Shown piece after piece: positions 25,395 through 34,602 of a stretch of 47,893 nucleotides of DNA. The notes beneath the pieces are model-generated. The model ran no database searches. It was not told where the DNA came from and saw only the letters and a list, made by a program, of their open reading frames with translations. A program made the translations under genes and the position numbers. Every line of letters starts with the position of its first letter. Positions within the stretch are counted from its first letter, which is position 1. The DNA is from Clostridia bacterium (GTDB lineage: Bacteria > Bacillota > Clostridia > Peptostreptococcales > Acidaminobacteraceae), in contig JAFGVN010000134.1 in NCBI GenBank assembly GCA_016937975.1, forward strand, positions 1-47,893, in the 5' to 3' direction.

Positions 25395-26399
25395 ATGTCA
25401 GATGTATTGTCGCAAAGTGAAATAGACGATCTATTATCCGCACTGAATTCTGGTGATGTGGATGTCACCGAAATCCAAGAGGAAAAAGCTGAAAAGAAGG
25501 TTCGTAAATACGACTTCTTAAGGCCAGATAAATTTGCGAAAGAGCATTTAAGAACTTTAGAAGTTATTCACGAAAACTTTTCTAGATTATTAAACAACTT
25601 TTTATCTGGTTACCTCAGAACTTTTATTGAAATCGAAGTATTAAATGCAGAGAGTTTAATTTACTCTGAATTTGCCAACTCAATTGCAAATCCTGCAATA
25701 TTAGGCGTTATAGATTTTAATCCGCTGGAAGGTCAAGTGATTCTTGATTTTTCATCAGATGTAGCTTTCACAATGATTGAACGTGTTCTTGGTGGTTCAG
25801 CTACTGCAAGTGGTTCAACTGAAAAAAGAGGATTGACTGAAATTGAAATGACCTTGATTAGAACCATTATCATGAAGTTTATCAATTTACTGAAAGATCC
25901 ATGGAATAACATCATTGAGTTGCGACCGAAACTAGATACAATTGAAACAAACTCTCAATTTGCACAAGTTATTTCGCCATCAGAATCTGTTGCATTGATT
26001 ACTTTAAGATTAAAAATCGGTGAAACAGAAGGTATGATCAATCTTTGTTATCCTCATTATGTTTTAGAACCAATACTTCCAAATTTAAGTTCGAAATTGT
26101 GGTTTACCACAACTGGGAAAAAGAAATTAACAGATCTTGAAAAAGCATCACTTGAGAAACAGGTACAAAAGACTCAGGTGGATATAAAAGTTGAGTTAGG
26201 TAATAGTGTTATTACAGTAGGAGAGATGCTTGCTTTATCTAGAGGAGATGTTATCGTTTTAGATAAAAAAGTGAGTGAAGAATTGGTTATTCGTGTGGAT
26301 ACACAAAAAAAATTCGTAGGTTTACCTGGCAAGAAAAACAATAACTTGGCAGTCAGAATAACAGAAATTTTAGAGGAAGGAGATGAACTAGATGGTTGA
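25395..26399 (+). CDS. fliM: Flagellar motor switch protein FliM
   Basis: The C-ring component that binds phospho-CheY, 334 aa. The N-terminal CheY-binding peptide is LSQSEIDDLLSAL. The CheC-like middle domain includes RPDKFAKEHLRTLEVIHENF and the LTEIEMTLIRTII region. The C-terminal SpoA (FliN-like) domain (~255-330) has VELGNSVITVGEMLALSRGD. Its last 8 bases overlap the start of fliY. The same EIDxLL peptide opens FliY. Confidence 0.97.
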   Translation: MSDVLSQSEIDDLLSALNSGDVDVTEIQEEKAEKKVRKYDFLRPDKFAKEHLRTLEVIHENFSRLLNNFLSGYLRTFIEIEVLNAESLIYSEFANSIANPAILGVIDFNPLEGQVILDFSSDVAFTMIERVLGGSATASGSTEKRGLTEIEMTLIRTIIMKFINLLKDPWNNIIELRPKLDTIETNSQFAQVISPSESVALITLRLKIGETEGMINLCYPHYVLEPILPNLSSKLWFTTTGKKKLTDLEKASLEKQVQKTQVDIKVELGNSVITVGEMLALSRGDVIVLDKKVSEELVIRVDTQKKFVGLPGKKNNNLAVRITEILEEGDELDG

Positions 26400-27576
26400 T
26401 ATGCTTTCGCAAGAAGAAATAGATGCATTGCTAAATGGCGGCTCCGATGATGATTCTAGTGATTCGGGTGGATTAACACCAGAAGAAATAGATGCCCTAG
26501 GCGAAGTTGGAAATATTAGTATGGGTACAGCAGCAACTACACTGTTCACTCTACTTGGTCAAAAGGTTACTATTACTACGCCAAAAGTAAGTGAAGTAAC
26601 ACATTCTGATTTACTTGAAGCCTACGCTGATCCATGTGTTATTATTACTGTTCGGTACAAAGAAGGTATCGAAGGTGTTAATATATTAATTTTAAAAGAA
26701 GATGATGTGAAAATCATTACTGATTTAATGATGGGCGGAGACGGAACCACTGTTGCTGAGGAATTAACAGATTTACATCTTAGTGCAATTGGTGAAGCGA
26801 TGAATCAAATGATTGGTTCCTCTTCTACTTCTTTATCAGAAATGTTAGGAGAAAAAGTAGATATTTCTCCTCCAGAACCACAATTTAATCAGTTGAAGGA
26901 TTTAGAGTTCGATACAGTGGGTATAGAGTTAACAGACACTGTTGTCCGTATTGCTTTTCGAATGACGGTTGGAGATTTGATTGACAGTGAAATCAATCAA
27001 ATTATGCCAATAGACGTTGCAAAGCAGCTGGTAGCGAATTTACTTAATCCAGGTGGAAATGAACCTGAGCCTGTGGTTGAAACGCCTGCTCCTGCACCAC
27101 TGGTGCAACAGCAAGCACCAGTTCAACAACAAGCAGCACCGCAACCTCAGTATCAACAGGCGCCACCACAATATCAACAACCACAATATCAACAAGCACC
27201 GCCGCAGTATCAACAACCGTATCAGCAGCCGCAGTATCAGCAGCCTCCGATGCAAAATGTTAATGCTCAACCGGTACAATTTGAATCTTTTGATGAAAAT
27301 AGTGGCATTTCGGGTTATAATAATAATATCAACATTATTAAAGATGTTCCTTTGGAAATTACAGTGGAATTGGGACGCACACGAAAACGAATCAGTGAGA
27401 TCCTAGATTTTGCTCCAGGAACAGTTATAGAGCTTGATAAGTTGGTAGGTGAGGCATTGGATATCCTCGCAAATGGAAAGAAAATTGCAACTGGAGAAGT
27501 TGTTGTTGTCGATGAAAATTATGGTATAAAGATTACAGATATTATCGTACCAGAACAAAGATTAAGTAAGATATAG
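26392..27576 (+). CDS. fliY: Motor switch phosphatase FliY (CheC-FliN fusion)
   Basis: Replaces FliN in the C-ring and dephosphorylates CheY-P; 394 aa. Parts in order: CheY-binding peptide LSQEEIDALLNGG; CheC domain with both catalytic E-x-x-N helices (EVGNISMGTAATTLF and EAMNQMIGSSSTSLS); a Pro/Gln/Tyr-rich linker with tandem QYQQ-type repeats (~235-285); C-terminal SpoA domain (VELGRTRKRISEILDFAPGT). The start overlaps fliM. No cheZ is visible, so FliY and CheC probably provide the CheY-P phosphatases. The linker repeats are unusual and may vary between strains. Confidence 0.97.
   Translation: MVDMLSQEEIDALLNGGSDDDSSDSGGLTPEEIDALGEVGNISMGTAATTLFTLLGQKVTITTPKVSEVTHSDLLEAYADPCVIITVRYKEGIEGVNILILKEDDVKIITDLMMGGDGTTVAEELTDLHLSAIGEAMNQMIGSSSTSLSEMLGEKVDISPPEPQFNQLKDLEFDTVGIELTDTVVRIAFRMTVGDLIDSEINQIMPIDVAKQLVANLLNPGGNEPEPVVETPAPAPLVQQQAPVQQQAAPQPQYQQAPPQYQQPQYQQAPPQYQQPYQQPQYQQPPMQNVNAQPVQFESFDENSGISGYNNNINIIKDVPLEITVELGRTRKRISEILDFAPGTVIELDKLVGEALDILANGKKIATGEVVVVDENYGIKITDIIVPEQRLSKI
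27145..27249 (+). repeat. Tandem coding repeat in the FliY linker
   Basis: About six imperfect 15-18 base units of the form CC-N-CAR-TAT-CAR-CAR, coding for PQYQQ/APPQYQQ. The units differ mostly at third codon positions, which suggests an older, purifying-selected repeat. It lies in the disordered linker between the CheC and SpoA domains. Confidence 0.85.
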
Positions 27577-27595
27577 TTTAAAGGAGGATTTTAAT

Positions 27596-27958
27596 ATGGC
27601 TAATGGTATATTAGTTGTTGATGATGCAGCATTTATGAGAATGATGATTAAAGATGTTTTGACAAAAAATGGATATGAAATTCTTGGTGAAGCTGAAAAT
27701 GGACAAAAGGCAATTGAAAAATTTAAAGAACTTCATCCTGATTTAGTTATCATGGACATTACTATGCCAGAAGTTGATGGTATACAGGCCGTTAAAGAAA
27801 TCAAGAAAATCGATAGCAATGCAAAGATTATTATGTGTTCTGCTATGGGTCAACAAGCAATGGTTATTGAATCAATTCAAGCTGGTGCGAGAGATTTCAT
27901 CGTAAAACCATTCCAAGCAGATCGTGTAGTAGAAGCTGTTAAGAAGGTTATTGGATAG
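27596..27958 (+). CDS. cheY: Chemotaxis response regulator CheY
   Basis: A single-domain receiver of 120 aa that carries the chemotaxis signal to the switch. Acidic residues Asp9/Asp10 (LVVDDAAFMR), phospho-acceptor Asp54 (LVIMDITMP), the Ser/Thr switch in MCSAMGQ, and Lys in DFIVKPF are all present. No output domain follows. It lies directly after fliY with AAGGAGGA upstream, as in B. subtilis. Confidence 0.97.
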   Translation: MANGILVVDDAAFMRMMIKDVLTKNGYEILGEAENGQKAIEKFKELHPDLVIMDITMPEVDGIQAVKEIKKIDSNAKIIMCSAMGQQAMVIESIQAGARDFIVKPFQADRVVEAVKKVIG

Positions 27959-27972
27959 CCAGGAGAGTTGTT

Positions 27973-28326
27973 ATGACTATTTCCTGTGCTATCTTAGCAC
28001 CTAACTATCTAACGGGTTATGTGACAGTCATTTTTGTTTTTATACTAGTAATCACATTGGCTTTTATCTCAACTCGCTGGCTATCAAATTCAAGATTTAG
28101 TGCATCACGTGGCAAGCAAATGCGTGTAATTGAACGTCTTTATTTGGCCGCGGATAAAATGCTTTTAATTGTATTGGTAGATGATACATATTATTTGATG
28201 TCACAAGATAAAACTGGTATTAAGTTTATAGACGTGCTTGAAAATTTCACGCCACTAGAAACAAAACAAGAAAATAAATTTTCTGACATCCTAGAAAAAT
28301 TCAAGAATGGTAATAAGGACAAATAA
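27973..28326 (+). CDS. fliO: Flagellar biosynthesis protein FliO
   Basis: A 117-aa membrane protein that helps assemble the FliP-FliR export core. One clear hydrophobic helix (residues ~13-34, LTGYVTVIFVFILVITLAFI) is followed by RGKQMRVIERLYLAADKMLL and VDDTYYLMSQDKTGIKFI, the typical FliO cytoplasmic pattern. The position between cheY and fliP is standard for Firmicutes. Divergent family, so the call rests on pattern plus context. Confidence 0.88.
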   Translation: MTISCAILAPNYLTGYVTVIFVFILVITLAFISTRWLSNSRFSASRGKQMRVIERLYLAADKMLLIVLVDDTYYLMSQDKTGIKFIDVLENFTPLETKQENKFSDILEKFKNGNKDK

Positions 28327-28327
28327 T

Positions 28328-29122
28328 ATGGAATCTCGAATAAAACGTAACAAGATTATTGTTTCTATACTAATTTTAATTTCAGCCTTCCTTTTGTTAG
28401 GCTCTTCTTTGGTTTTTGCTGAAGGTGAAGATATTATTATTCCTTCAATTGACATTAGTTTTGGACAAGATTCGGAAAATGTAGCGACAAGTATACAGAT
28501 TCTTGTTCTCATTACAGTGCTTTCTTTAGCACCATCCATCATCATTATGATGACATCTTTTACGAGATTCATTATAGTTTTTTCTTTTGTTAGAAGAGCA
28601 ATTTCTTTACAATCTACACCACCGAATCAGGTTTTGGTGGCTTTAGCTTTGTTTATGACCTTATTTGTTATGGCTCCTGTATTCACTGATGTGATTAATA
28701 ATGCTTATGAACCTTATGTTAATCAAGAAATTACTCAGCAGGAAGCCATTGATGAAGCCATTGCACCTATGAAATCATTCATGCTTAGACAAGTGAGAAA
28801 AGAAGATATCAATTTATTTATTGAACTGTCTAATCCATCGGAAGAAGACCTGGTGAGTTATAAAGAATCTTATGACAATTTACCTATTTCAACTGTGATT
28901 CCTGCATTTCTAATTAGTGAAATCAAAACGGGTTTCGAAATAGGTTTCTTGATATTTGTGCCATTTATCATTATAGATATGGTTGTAGCGAGTACATTGA
29001 TGGCTTTGGGGATGATGATGTTGCCGCCGGTTATGATTTCATTGCCATTTAAAGTGCTTTTGTTTATTATGGTTGACGGTTGGAATATTTTAGTGGAAAA
29101 ACTAATTTTAACAATAAGGTGA
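28328..29122 (+). CDS. fliP: Flagellar export gate protein FliP
   Basis: A core export-gate subunit, 264 aa. An N-terminal signal-like helix (IIVSILILISAFLLLGSSLV, cleavage likely after VFA) precedes the gate region. Family motifs: SLAPSIIIMMTSFTRFIIVF, STPPNQVLVALALFMTLFVM and DMVVASTLMALGMMMLPPVM. I chose ATG 28328: AAGGA lies 8 bases upstream, while the in-frame ATG at 28307 would lie inside fliO. It begins 1 base after the fliO stop. Confidence 0.97.
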   Translation: MESRIKRNKIIVSILILISAFLLLGSSLVFAEGEDIIIPSIDISFGQDSENVATSIQILVLITVLSLAPSIIIMMTSFTRFIIVFSFVRRAISLQSTPPNQVLVALALFMTLFVMAPVFTDVINNAYEPYVNQEITQQEAIDEAIAPMKSFMLRQVRKEDINLFIELSNPSEEDLVSYKESYDNLPISTVIPAFLISEIKTGFEIGFLIFVPFIIIDMVVASTLMALGMMMLPPVMISLPFKVLLFIMVDGWNILVEKLILTIR

Positions 29123-29126
29123 TGTT

Positions 29127-29396
29127 ATGACTGATGTTCAAGTAATAGAAATATTTAAAAGCGCAATTTACCATATTTTAATTATGTCAGCACCCATGCT
29201 CATTGCTGCATTGGTGGTGGGTTTGGTAATTTCCATCTTTCAAGCAACAACACAAATTCAAGAACAAACATTGGCCTTTGTACCAAAAGTCCTTGCAATA
29301 TTTATAGTGCTGATGTTTGCAGGTCCATGGTTGATGAATACAATAGTGACTTATACAGTTCAATTGTTTAATCAAATACCAGGATTTGTGGTCTAG
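29127..29396 (+). CDS. fliQ: Flagellar export gate protein FliQ
   Basis: An 89-aa protein with two membrane helices (SAPMLIAALVVGLVISIFQA and FVPKVLAIFIVLMFAGPWLM) joined by the signature loop TTQIQEQTLAF. Length and motif are fully typical. It lies 4 bases after fliP and 8 bases before fliR, as part of the export gate cluster. Confidence 0.97.
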   Translation: MTDVQVIEIFKSAIYHILIMSAPMLIAALVVGLVISIFQATTQIQEQTLAFVPKVLAIFIVLMFAGPWLMNTIVTYTVQLFNQIPGFVV

Positions 29397-29404
29397 GTTT
29401 TGAT

Positions 29405-30166
29405 ATGTTGTTTTATGATTATGTAATTGTAACCATTTTAGTATTCACTAGAATGGCGGCTATGTTTGGTATCATTCCTATTTTTAACGCGAACAATACA
29501 CCTACATGGACGAAAGTGTGGTTTATCTTCTTTTTAGCTATGGTTGTTGTACCACAGCAAGTCGCAACTTACTCCTTGGAAATTGAAAATTTTTTAGAAC
29601 TTGCTGGTGTAATGGTTGTAGAATCGCTTATTGGTTTTGCAATGGGTTTAATTGTATTAGTTGTAATGAACGTATTTTATCTAGCAGGTTCTTTAGTAGA
29701 TAGAGATATTGGTTTTGCAATGGTATCAGTTATTGGCGTTGAGGATGAATCAGAGTTACCAATTACCTCAAACTTGTATTACATATTTGCAATGATGGTC
29801 TTTTTATTAACCAATGTACATCATCAATTAATTAGAGCCATTGTAGCAAGTTATAAAACTATGCCAATGGGATCCAACCCTGTAATGGGTCTTCTCATTT
29901 ATGATTATATAGAATTGTTGCAATACTCCTTTATTACAGGCTTTCAAATGGCTGCACCTTTTATAATAACCATTTTAATTGCTAACATTCTTTTAGGTTT
30001 ATTATCTAAAGCCATGCCAGGTATGAATGTTTTCATGATTGGTATGCCATTAAAAATATTGGTTGGGTTATTTCTATTATCTTTAATGATGACAGTTTAC
30101 CCTAATATGATGATTGATGTTTTTGAAACCATGTTAGATGGATTAGCAAAATTGATAGGACAATAA
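29405..30166 (+). CDS. fliR: Flagellar export gate protein FliR
   Basis: A polytopic export-gate subunit, 253 aa, with about six hydrophobic segments. Recognisable features are FTRMAAMFGIIPIF at the N-terminus, ESLIGFAMGLIVLVVMNVFY, and the C-terminal SKAMPGMNVFMIGMPLKILV, the most conserved FliR block. flhB follows after 1 base; in some clostridia these two are fused, but here a stop clearly separates them. Confidence 0.96.
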   Translation: MLFYDYVIVTILVFTRMAAMFGIIPIFNANNTPTWTKVWFIFFLAMVVVPQQVATYSLEIENFLELAGVMVVESLIGFAMGLIVLVVMNVFYLAGSLVDRDIGFAMVSVIGVEDESELPITSNLYYIFAMMVFLLTNVHHQLIRAIVASYKTMPMGSNPVMGLLIYDYIELLQYSFITGFQMAAPFIITILIANILLGLLSKAMPGMNVFMIGMPLKILVGLFLLSLMMTVYPNMMIDVFETMLDGLAKLIGQ

Positions 30167-30167
30167 T

Positions 30168-31262
30168 ATGTGGATCGAAAAATTTAATCTTCAGTTCTTT
30201 GCTGAAGAAAAAACTGAACAAGCCACACCGAAGAAGAAAAGGGAAGCAAGAGAAAAAGGACAAGTACCTCAATCTAAAGATGTACCCCAAGCTATTGCAT
30301 TAATTGTCATTATCATGACGATTCAGTTGACCAGTGAATGGTTCACAATGCACATGATGGATATTTACCTCATGGTCAACGAAAAAATACCTGAAGCGTA
30401 TGCACTTTATGATATGAATAACTTGATGCAAATGTTCTCATTTCTCCTTTTGAAAACGATTTATATTATTGCTCCGATTCTACTAGCAGCATTATTAACA
30501 GGTGTTTTAGGTTCGTATGTTCAAATTGGTTTTTTATTTACTGTTGAACCCTTAAAGCCTAAACTGAATAAAATAAGTCCCATTAGTGGTTTTAAGCGTT
30601 TATTCTCATTAAAATCATTAGTTGAAATGGTAAAAGCCATCGCTAAAGGATTAGTTTTAGTTTACATTGTTTATGCTTACTTAAATGATCAAACCAATGC
30701 AATTATTGGTTCCTACGAGTTAACAATAGAAAACATTATAGCTTTGATGTGGGATTTTACTATTAATATTGTTATACGCTGTGCTGTATTTTTACTTGTC
30801 GTTGCTTTTTTAGACCTAGCTTATAAGAGATGGCAACATAACAAGGATCTTAAGATGTCAAAAAAAGAAATTAAAGATGAATATAAACAAACCGAAGGCG
30901 ATCCTATGCTTAAAGGTAAGATTCGTGAGAAACAAAGGCAAATGGCCATGAGTCGGATGATGCAAGATGTACCTGATGCAGATGTTGTCATTACGAATCC
31001 AACGCATTATGCCGTTGCAATTGTTTATAATTCAAGTCTGGGTGCGTCACCAAAGGTGTTGGCAAAGGGACAGAACCTAATTGCACAAAATATTAAAAGA
31101 ATAGCTATTGATAACAATGTAACCATTGTTGAGAATAAACCACTTGCTCGTGCACTATTTGCAGCTGTAGAGGTTGGGGATTTTATTCCAGTAGATTTAT
31201 ACCAAGCTGTAGCGGAAGTGTTGGCTTATGTTTACAGCATTAAAGATAAAAAAGTAACATGA
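30168..31262 (+). CDS. flhB: Flagellar export switch protein FlhB
   Basis: Controls substrate specificity of the export gate, 364 aa. The N-terminus has EEKTEQATPKKKREAREKGQ, the FlhB signature, followed by four membrane helices. The C-terminal cytoplasmic domain has the self-cleavage site NPTH at residues 277-280, then YAVAIVYN and the ending VDLYQAVAEVLAYVYSI. FliK triggers its specificity switch. Compare the separate FlhB-C-like protein at 6733-7014, which lacks NPTH. Confidence 0.98.
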   Translation: MWIEKFNLQFFAEEKTEQATPKKKREAREKGQVPQSKDVPQAIALIVIIMTIQLTSEWFTMHMMDIYLMVNEKIPEAYALYDMNNLMQMFSFLLLKTIYIIAPILLAALLTGVLGSYVQIGFLFTVEPLKPKLNKISPISGFKRLFSLKSLVEMVKAIAKGLVLVYIVYAYLNDQTNAIIGSYELTIENIIALMWDFTINIVIRCAVFLLVVAFLDLAYKRWQHNKDLKMSKKEIKDEYKQTEGDPMLKGKIREKQRQMAMSRMMQDVPDADVVITNPTHYAVAIVYNSSLGASPKVLAKGQNLIAQNIKRIAIDNNVTIVENKPLARALFAAVEVGDFIPVDLYQAVAEVLAYVYSIKDKKVT

Positions 31263-31273
31263 TGGGGTGACAT

Positions 31274-33322
31274 ATGAAATTTAGTGATTTATTCATAGCA
31301 TTATTTATAATCGGTATTATATTGCTGATTATTATACCGGTTAATTTAGGTTTACTGGATATGTTTTTGGCTTTGAATATCGCATTTTCATTGTTGATTC
31401 TTCTCACAGCCATTTTTGTAAAAGAAACATTGGACTTTGCTGTCTTCCCAACAATTTTATTGTTCTCTACCATGTTTAGGCTCGCCTTAAATATTTCTAC
31501 AACAAGAAAAATTTTAGGCGCATTCACTGGAAATTTGGAAGATAAAGCGGGGGATGTAATTAAATCTTTTGCGAATTGGGTTGTTGGCGGTGATCCAATT
31601 GTAGGTTTTATTATCTTTATAATTATCGTTATTATTAACTTCTTGGTTATTACCAAAGGTGCTGAAAGGGTTTCTGAAGTTGCTGCACGTTTTACTTTGG
31701 ATGCAATGCCTGGTAAGCAAATGGCTATTGATGCCGATTTGAACTCAGGACTTATTGATGAAGATACAGCACGAAAAAGACGTCTAAAAATCCAAATGGA
31801 AGCAGATTTTTATGGTTCCATGGATGGTGCCAGTAAATTTGTAAAAGGAGATGCCATTGCAGGTATTTTGATTACCATTATCAATATAGCCGCTGGTTTC
31901 ATAATTGGTGTAACAAGAGATGGCAATACTTTAGCATTTGCATTGCAAGCCTATACTCTATTGACCATTGGTGACGGTTTGGTTAGCCAGGTGCCAGCTT
32001 TAATGATTTCTACTGCAACAGGTATTGTAGTAACGCGTCACGCCAGCGAAGAGGATTTAGGTCAGGACATTATTAATCAACTTTTGAAGCAACAAAGAGT
32101 ATTGATGATTCTAGGTGGTGTTTTATTCTTATTAGGTTTAGCTACACCACTTCCTGCATTTCCATTAATGACCTTAGGAATCTTATTTGGATTTATGGCA
32201 TTTCAGTTAAGAGATAAGCCTGGAGAAACCCTAGAGCGTGGAGAAGAAGGTCCTTCTGAAGACAAAATGGATGAAATCAGAAAACCTGAAAGCATTATAC
32301 CGTTATTACAAGTTGATCCAATCGAATTGGAGTTTGGTTATGGCATCATCCCTTTGGCTGATCCAAATCAAGGTGGAGATTTATTTGATCGTCTGGTTAT
32401 GATACGTCGTCAAATTGCCCTCGAGCTTGGTGTTGTTATCCCAATGATACGATTAAGGGACTTTATTCAGTTGGATGCCAATGAATATATTGTTAAGATA
32501 AAAGGTTCAAAAGTAGGAGGAGGCAGTATTATGTTCGATCATTTCCTAGCAATGAACCCAGGTAATGTAGAAGGTGAAATTAAAGGGATAGAAACAGTAG
32601 AACCTGCATTTGGTCTTCCTGCACTTTGGATTGATGAAAAGGAACGGGAAAAAGCTGAAATCTATGGTTATACCGTTGTGGATCCATCTTCTATTATCTC
32701 AACACACTTAACTGAAATCTTAAAAAGACATGTTCATGAACTTCTTGGAAGGGATGAAGTGAAATCTCTAATTGATAATTTAAGAGATTCAAGCCCAACT
32801 GTTGTTGATGAGTTAATTCCTGGATTAATGAGTATTGGTGACATACAAAAGGTATTGTGTAATCTTTTGCGTGAAGGGATTTCTATTAGAAATTTATTGA
32901 CCATATTAGAAACCTTGGCAGATCATGCCTACTCTATGAAAGATGTAAACATTTTAACAGAATATGCAAGACAATCACTAAGTCGCTATATTACTAGTAC
33001 TTATATTGGTAGTAACCATGTAAGAGTTGTAACATTAGAGCAATCGTTGGAAGCAATCTTAATGGAATCTATTCAACAGACTGATGGAGGATCATATATG
33101 TCGTTGCCTCCAGATGTCAATCAAAGATTACTTAACAGCCTGGCTGTTGAAATTCAAAATTTATTATCGTTAGGTGAACAACCAATCGTTGTTACTGCAC
33201 CAATTGTGCGTTTCTACTTTAAACGATTAACAGAACAGATGATACCTGATTTAATCGTATTGTCTTATAATGAAATTGAACCAGATGTACAAATTCAATC
33301 AGCAGGGATGGTGAGAATTTAA
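31274..33322 (+). CDS. flhA: Flagellar export gate protein FlhA
   Basis: The largest gate subunit, 682 aa. The N-terminal half has about eight membrane helices and the FHIPEP-family signature (FRLALNIST; TLDAMPGKQMAIDADLNSG; GDAIAGILITIINI). The cytoplasmic C-terminal half (~330-682) is the docking ring for chaperone-substrate complexes, with YGYTVVDPSSIISTHLTEIL and the ending near IEPDVQIQSAGMVRI. It overlaps the flhF start by one base. Confidence 0.98.
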   Translation: MKFSDLFIALFIIGIILLIIIPVNLGLLDMFLALNIAFSLLILLTAIFVKETLDFAVFPTILLFSTMFRLALNISTTRKILGAFTGNLEDKAGDVIKSFANWVVGGDPIVGFIIFIIIVIINFLVITKGAERVSEVAARFTLDAMPGKQMAIDADLNSGLIDEDTARKRRLKIQMEADFYGSMDGASKFVKGDAIAGILITIINIAAGFIIGVTRDGNTLAFALQAYTLLTIGDGLVSQVPALMISTATGIVVTRHASEEDLGQDIINQLLKQQRVLMILGGVLFLLGLATPLPAFPLMTLGILFGFMAFQLRDKPGETLERGEEGPSEDKMDEIRKPESIIPLLQVDPIELEFGYGIIPLADPNQGGDLFDRLVMIRRQIALELGVVIPMIRLRDFIQLDANEYIVKIKGSKVGGGSIMFDHFLAMNPGNVEGEIKGIETVEPAFGLPALWIDEKEREKAEIYGYTVVDPSSIISTHLTEILKRHVHELLGRDEVKSLIDNLRDSSPTVVDELIPGLMSIGDIQKVLCNLLREGISIRNLLTILETLADHAYSMKDVNILTEYARQSLSRYITSTYIGSNHVRVVTLEQSLEAILMESIQQTDGGSYMSLPPDVNQRLLNSLAVEIQNLLSLGEQPIVVTAPIVRFYFKRLTEQMIPDLIVLSYNEIEPDVQIQSAGMVRI

Positions 33323-34602
33323 TGAATGTAAAACGCTATATAGCACCTAATGTCCAGGAAGCTATGATCAAAATTAAGCATGAGCTGGGCAGAGATGCCA
33401 TCATTTTACATACACGTAAAATCAAACAAAAGGGTATTAAAGGCTTGTTTAAAAAGCCCTTAGTAGAAGTTGTTGCAGCTGTGGAAGATGAAGAACCAGC
33501 ATCTAAAGAAACTACAGTGAAACCTCATATTGAACCTGTTCAGTCACCGGTACAATATTATGCTCAGCAACCTGCTCAATATCAACAGCCTTCACAACCT
33601 GCTGTTCAGCCTTCACAACCTGCTGTTCAACAAGTGGCACCAGTTCAACAGGTACAAAAATCTTTGCAAAATGAAGAATTTCAAGAAAAAAAACATGACG
33701 AGATTGATGATTTAAAACATGAAATTGATGAAATCAAGGAAATGTTGAGAAATTATATACAACCAGATACAAAAAAAAATATTGATTTAGAACCAGAATC
33801 AGTATTTGTTGAAGAAAGTAAAGTTGAAAAAGACATAAAAGAGTTTTTAAAAGCTTTGGATTTACAACCTAATATTATAGAAAAAGTATTTTCTGTAGTA
33901 AGAAGACAAGTCAGTTTGACAGATCAAAATGAACAAATGGTAAAATCCGCAGTTCGTCAAGCAATTAAAGAATATTTAGGTGAACCCTTTATCATTGATC
34001 ATTATTTAGGTACTCAAAGAGTTTTTGTGTTTGTTGGACCTACAGGTGTTGGAAAAACAACGACATTAGCTAAATTAGCTGCAAAGTTATCCTTGATTGA
34101 AAATAAAAAGGTTGGATTGGTTACAGCGGATACATATAGAATTGCTGCAGTGGATCAACTTAAAACTTATTCTGAGATTTTAGGTATACCACTGTCGGTG
34201 GTTTACGAAGCTTCAGAGTTAAATGATGTGATGTATAAGTATGCTGACAAGGATGTTATACTCCTTGATACTGCAGGTAGAAGCCATAAATCCGATGAAT
34301 TAGCACGAGATTTACAAGATCTAATAAATAATTTAGAAAAACCTGAAATTTTCTTAGTATTAAGCCTAACAACGGGGTATAAGGATATTATTAGTATTCT
34401 TGAAGCGTATAGTTTCGTTGAAGATTACAAAATAATCTTTACAAAATTAGATGAAGCAAGCACATATAGTAATATTCTTAATATTAAAGTTGAATCGGGT
34501 CGACCACTCTCTTATGTAACCACAGGACAAAGTGTGCCAGACGACATTGAAGTCGCTTATGCAGAAAAAATAGTAGAATATATTATAGGTGAAATCAAAT
34601 GA
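33322..34602 (+). CDS. flhF: SRP-like GTPase FlhF
   Basis: A GTPase that sets flagellar position and number, related to Ffh/FtsY; 426 aa. The N-terminal basic domain starts MNVKRYIAPNVQEAMIKIK. A Pro/Gln linker (~75-115) contains an exact 21-base tandem duplication. The NG domain has FVGPTGVGKTTTLAKLAA, LVTADTYRIAAVDQLKTY, VILLDTAGRSHK and FTKLDEAS. It sits between flhA and flhG, and FlhG is its known partner. Confidence 0.97.
   Translation: MNVKRYIAPNVQEAMIKIKHELGRDAIILHTRKIKQKGIKGLFKKPLVEVVAAVEDEEPASKETTVKPHIEPVQSPVQYYAQQPAQYQQPSQPAVQPSQPAVQQVAPVQQVQKSLQNEEFQEKKHDEIDDLKHEIDEIKEMLRNYIQPDTKKNIDLEPESVFVEESKVEKDIKEFLKALDLQPNIIEKVFSVVRRQVSLTDQNEQMVKSAVRQAIKEYLGEPFIIDHYLGTQRVFVFVGPTGVGKTTTLAKLAAKLSLIENKKVGLVTADTYRIAAVDQLKTYSEILGIPLSVVYEASELNDVMYKYADKDVILLDTAGRSHKSDELARDLQDLINNLEKPEIFLVLSLTTGYKDIISILEAYSFVEDYKIIFTKLDEASTYSNILNIKVESGRPLSYVTTGQSVPDDIEVAYAEKIVEYIIGEIK
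33586..33627 (+). repeat. Perfect 21-base tandem duplication in flhF
   Basis: Two identical copies (33586-33606 and 33607-33627), each running from CAGCCTTCACAA to CCTGCTGTT, coding QPSQPAV twice. Exact identity, including third codon positions, suggests a recent duplication; it keeps the reading frame. Confidence 0.93.

Noticed and set aside
27145-27249. Possible CRISPR-like direct repeats
   Set aside because: The repeats are short, imperfect, in frame, without unique spacers, and code for the FliY linker.
27053-27406. Alternative-frame + strand open frame rich in Asn/Arg/His/Ser within fliY
   Set aside because: It is a frame-shifted reading of the CAR-TAT-CAR repeats and lacks its own ribosome site.
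31240-31656. Minus-strand open frame opposite the start of flhA
   Set aside because: Low-complexity Ile/Lys/Asn product opposite a well-supported membrane protein.
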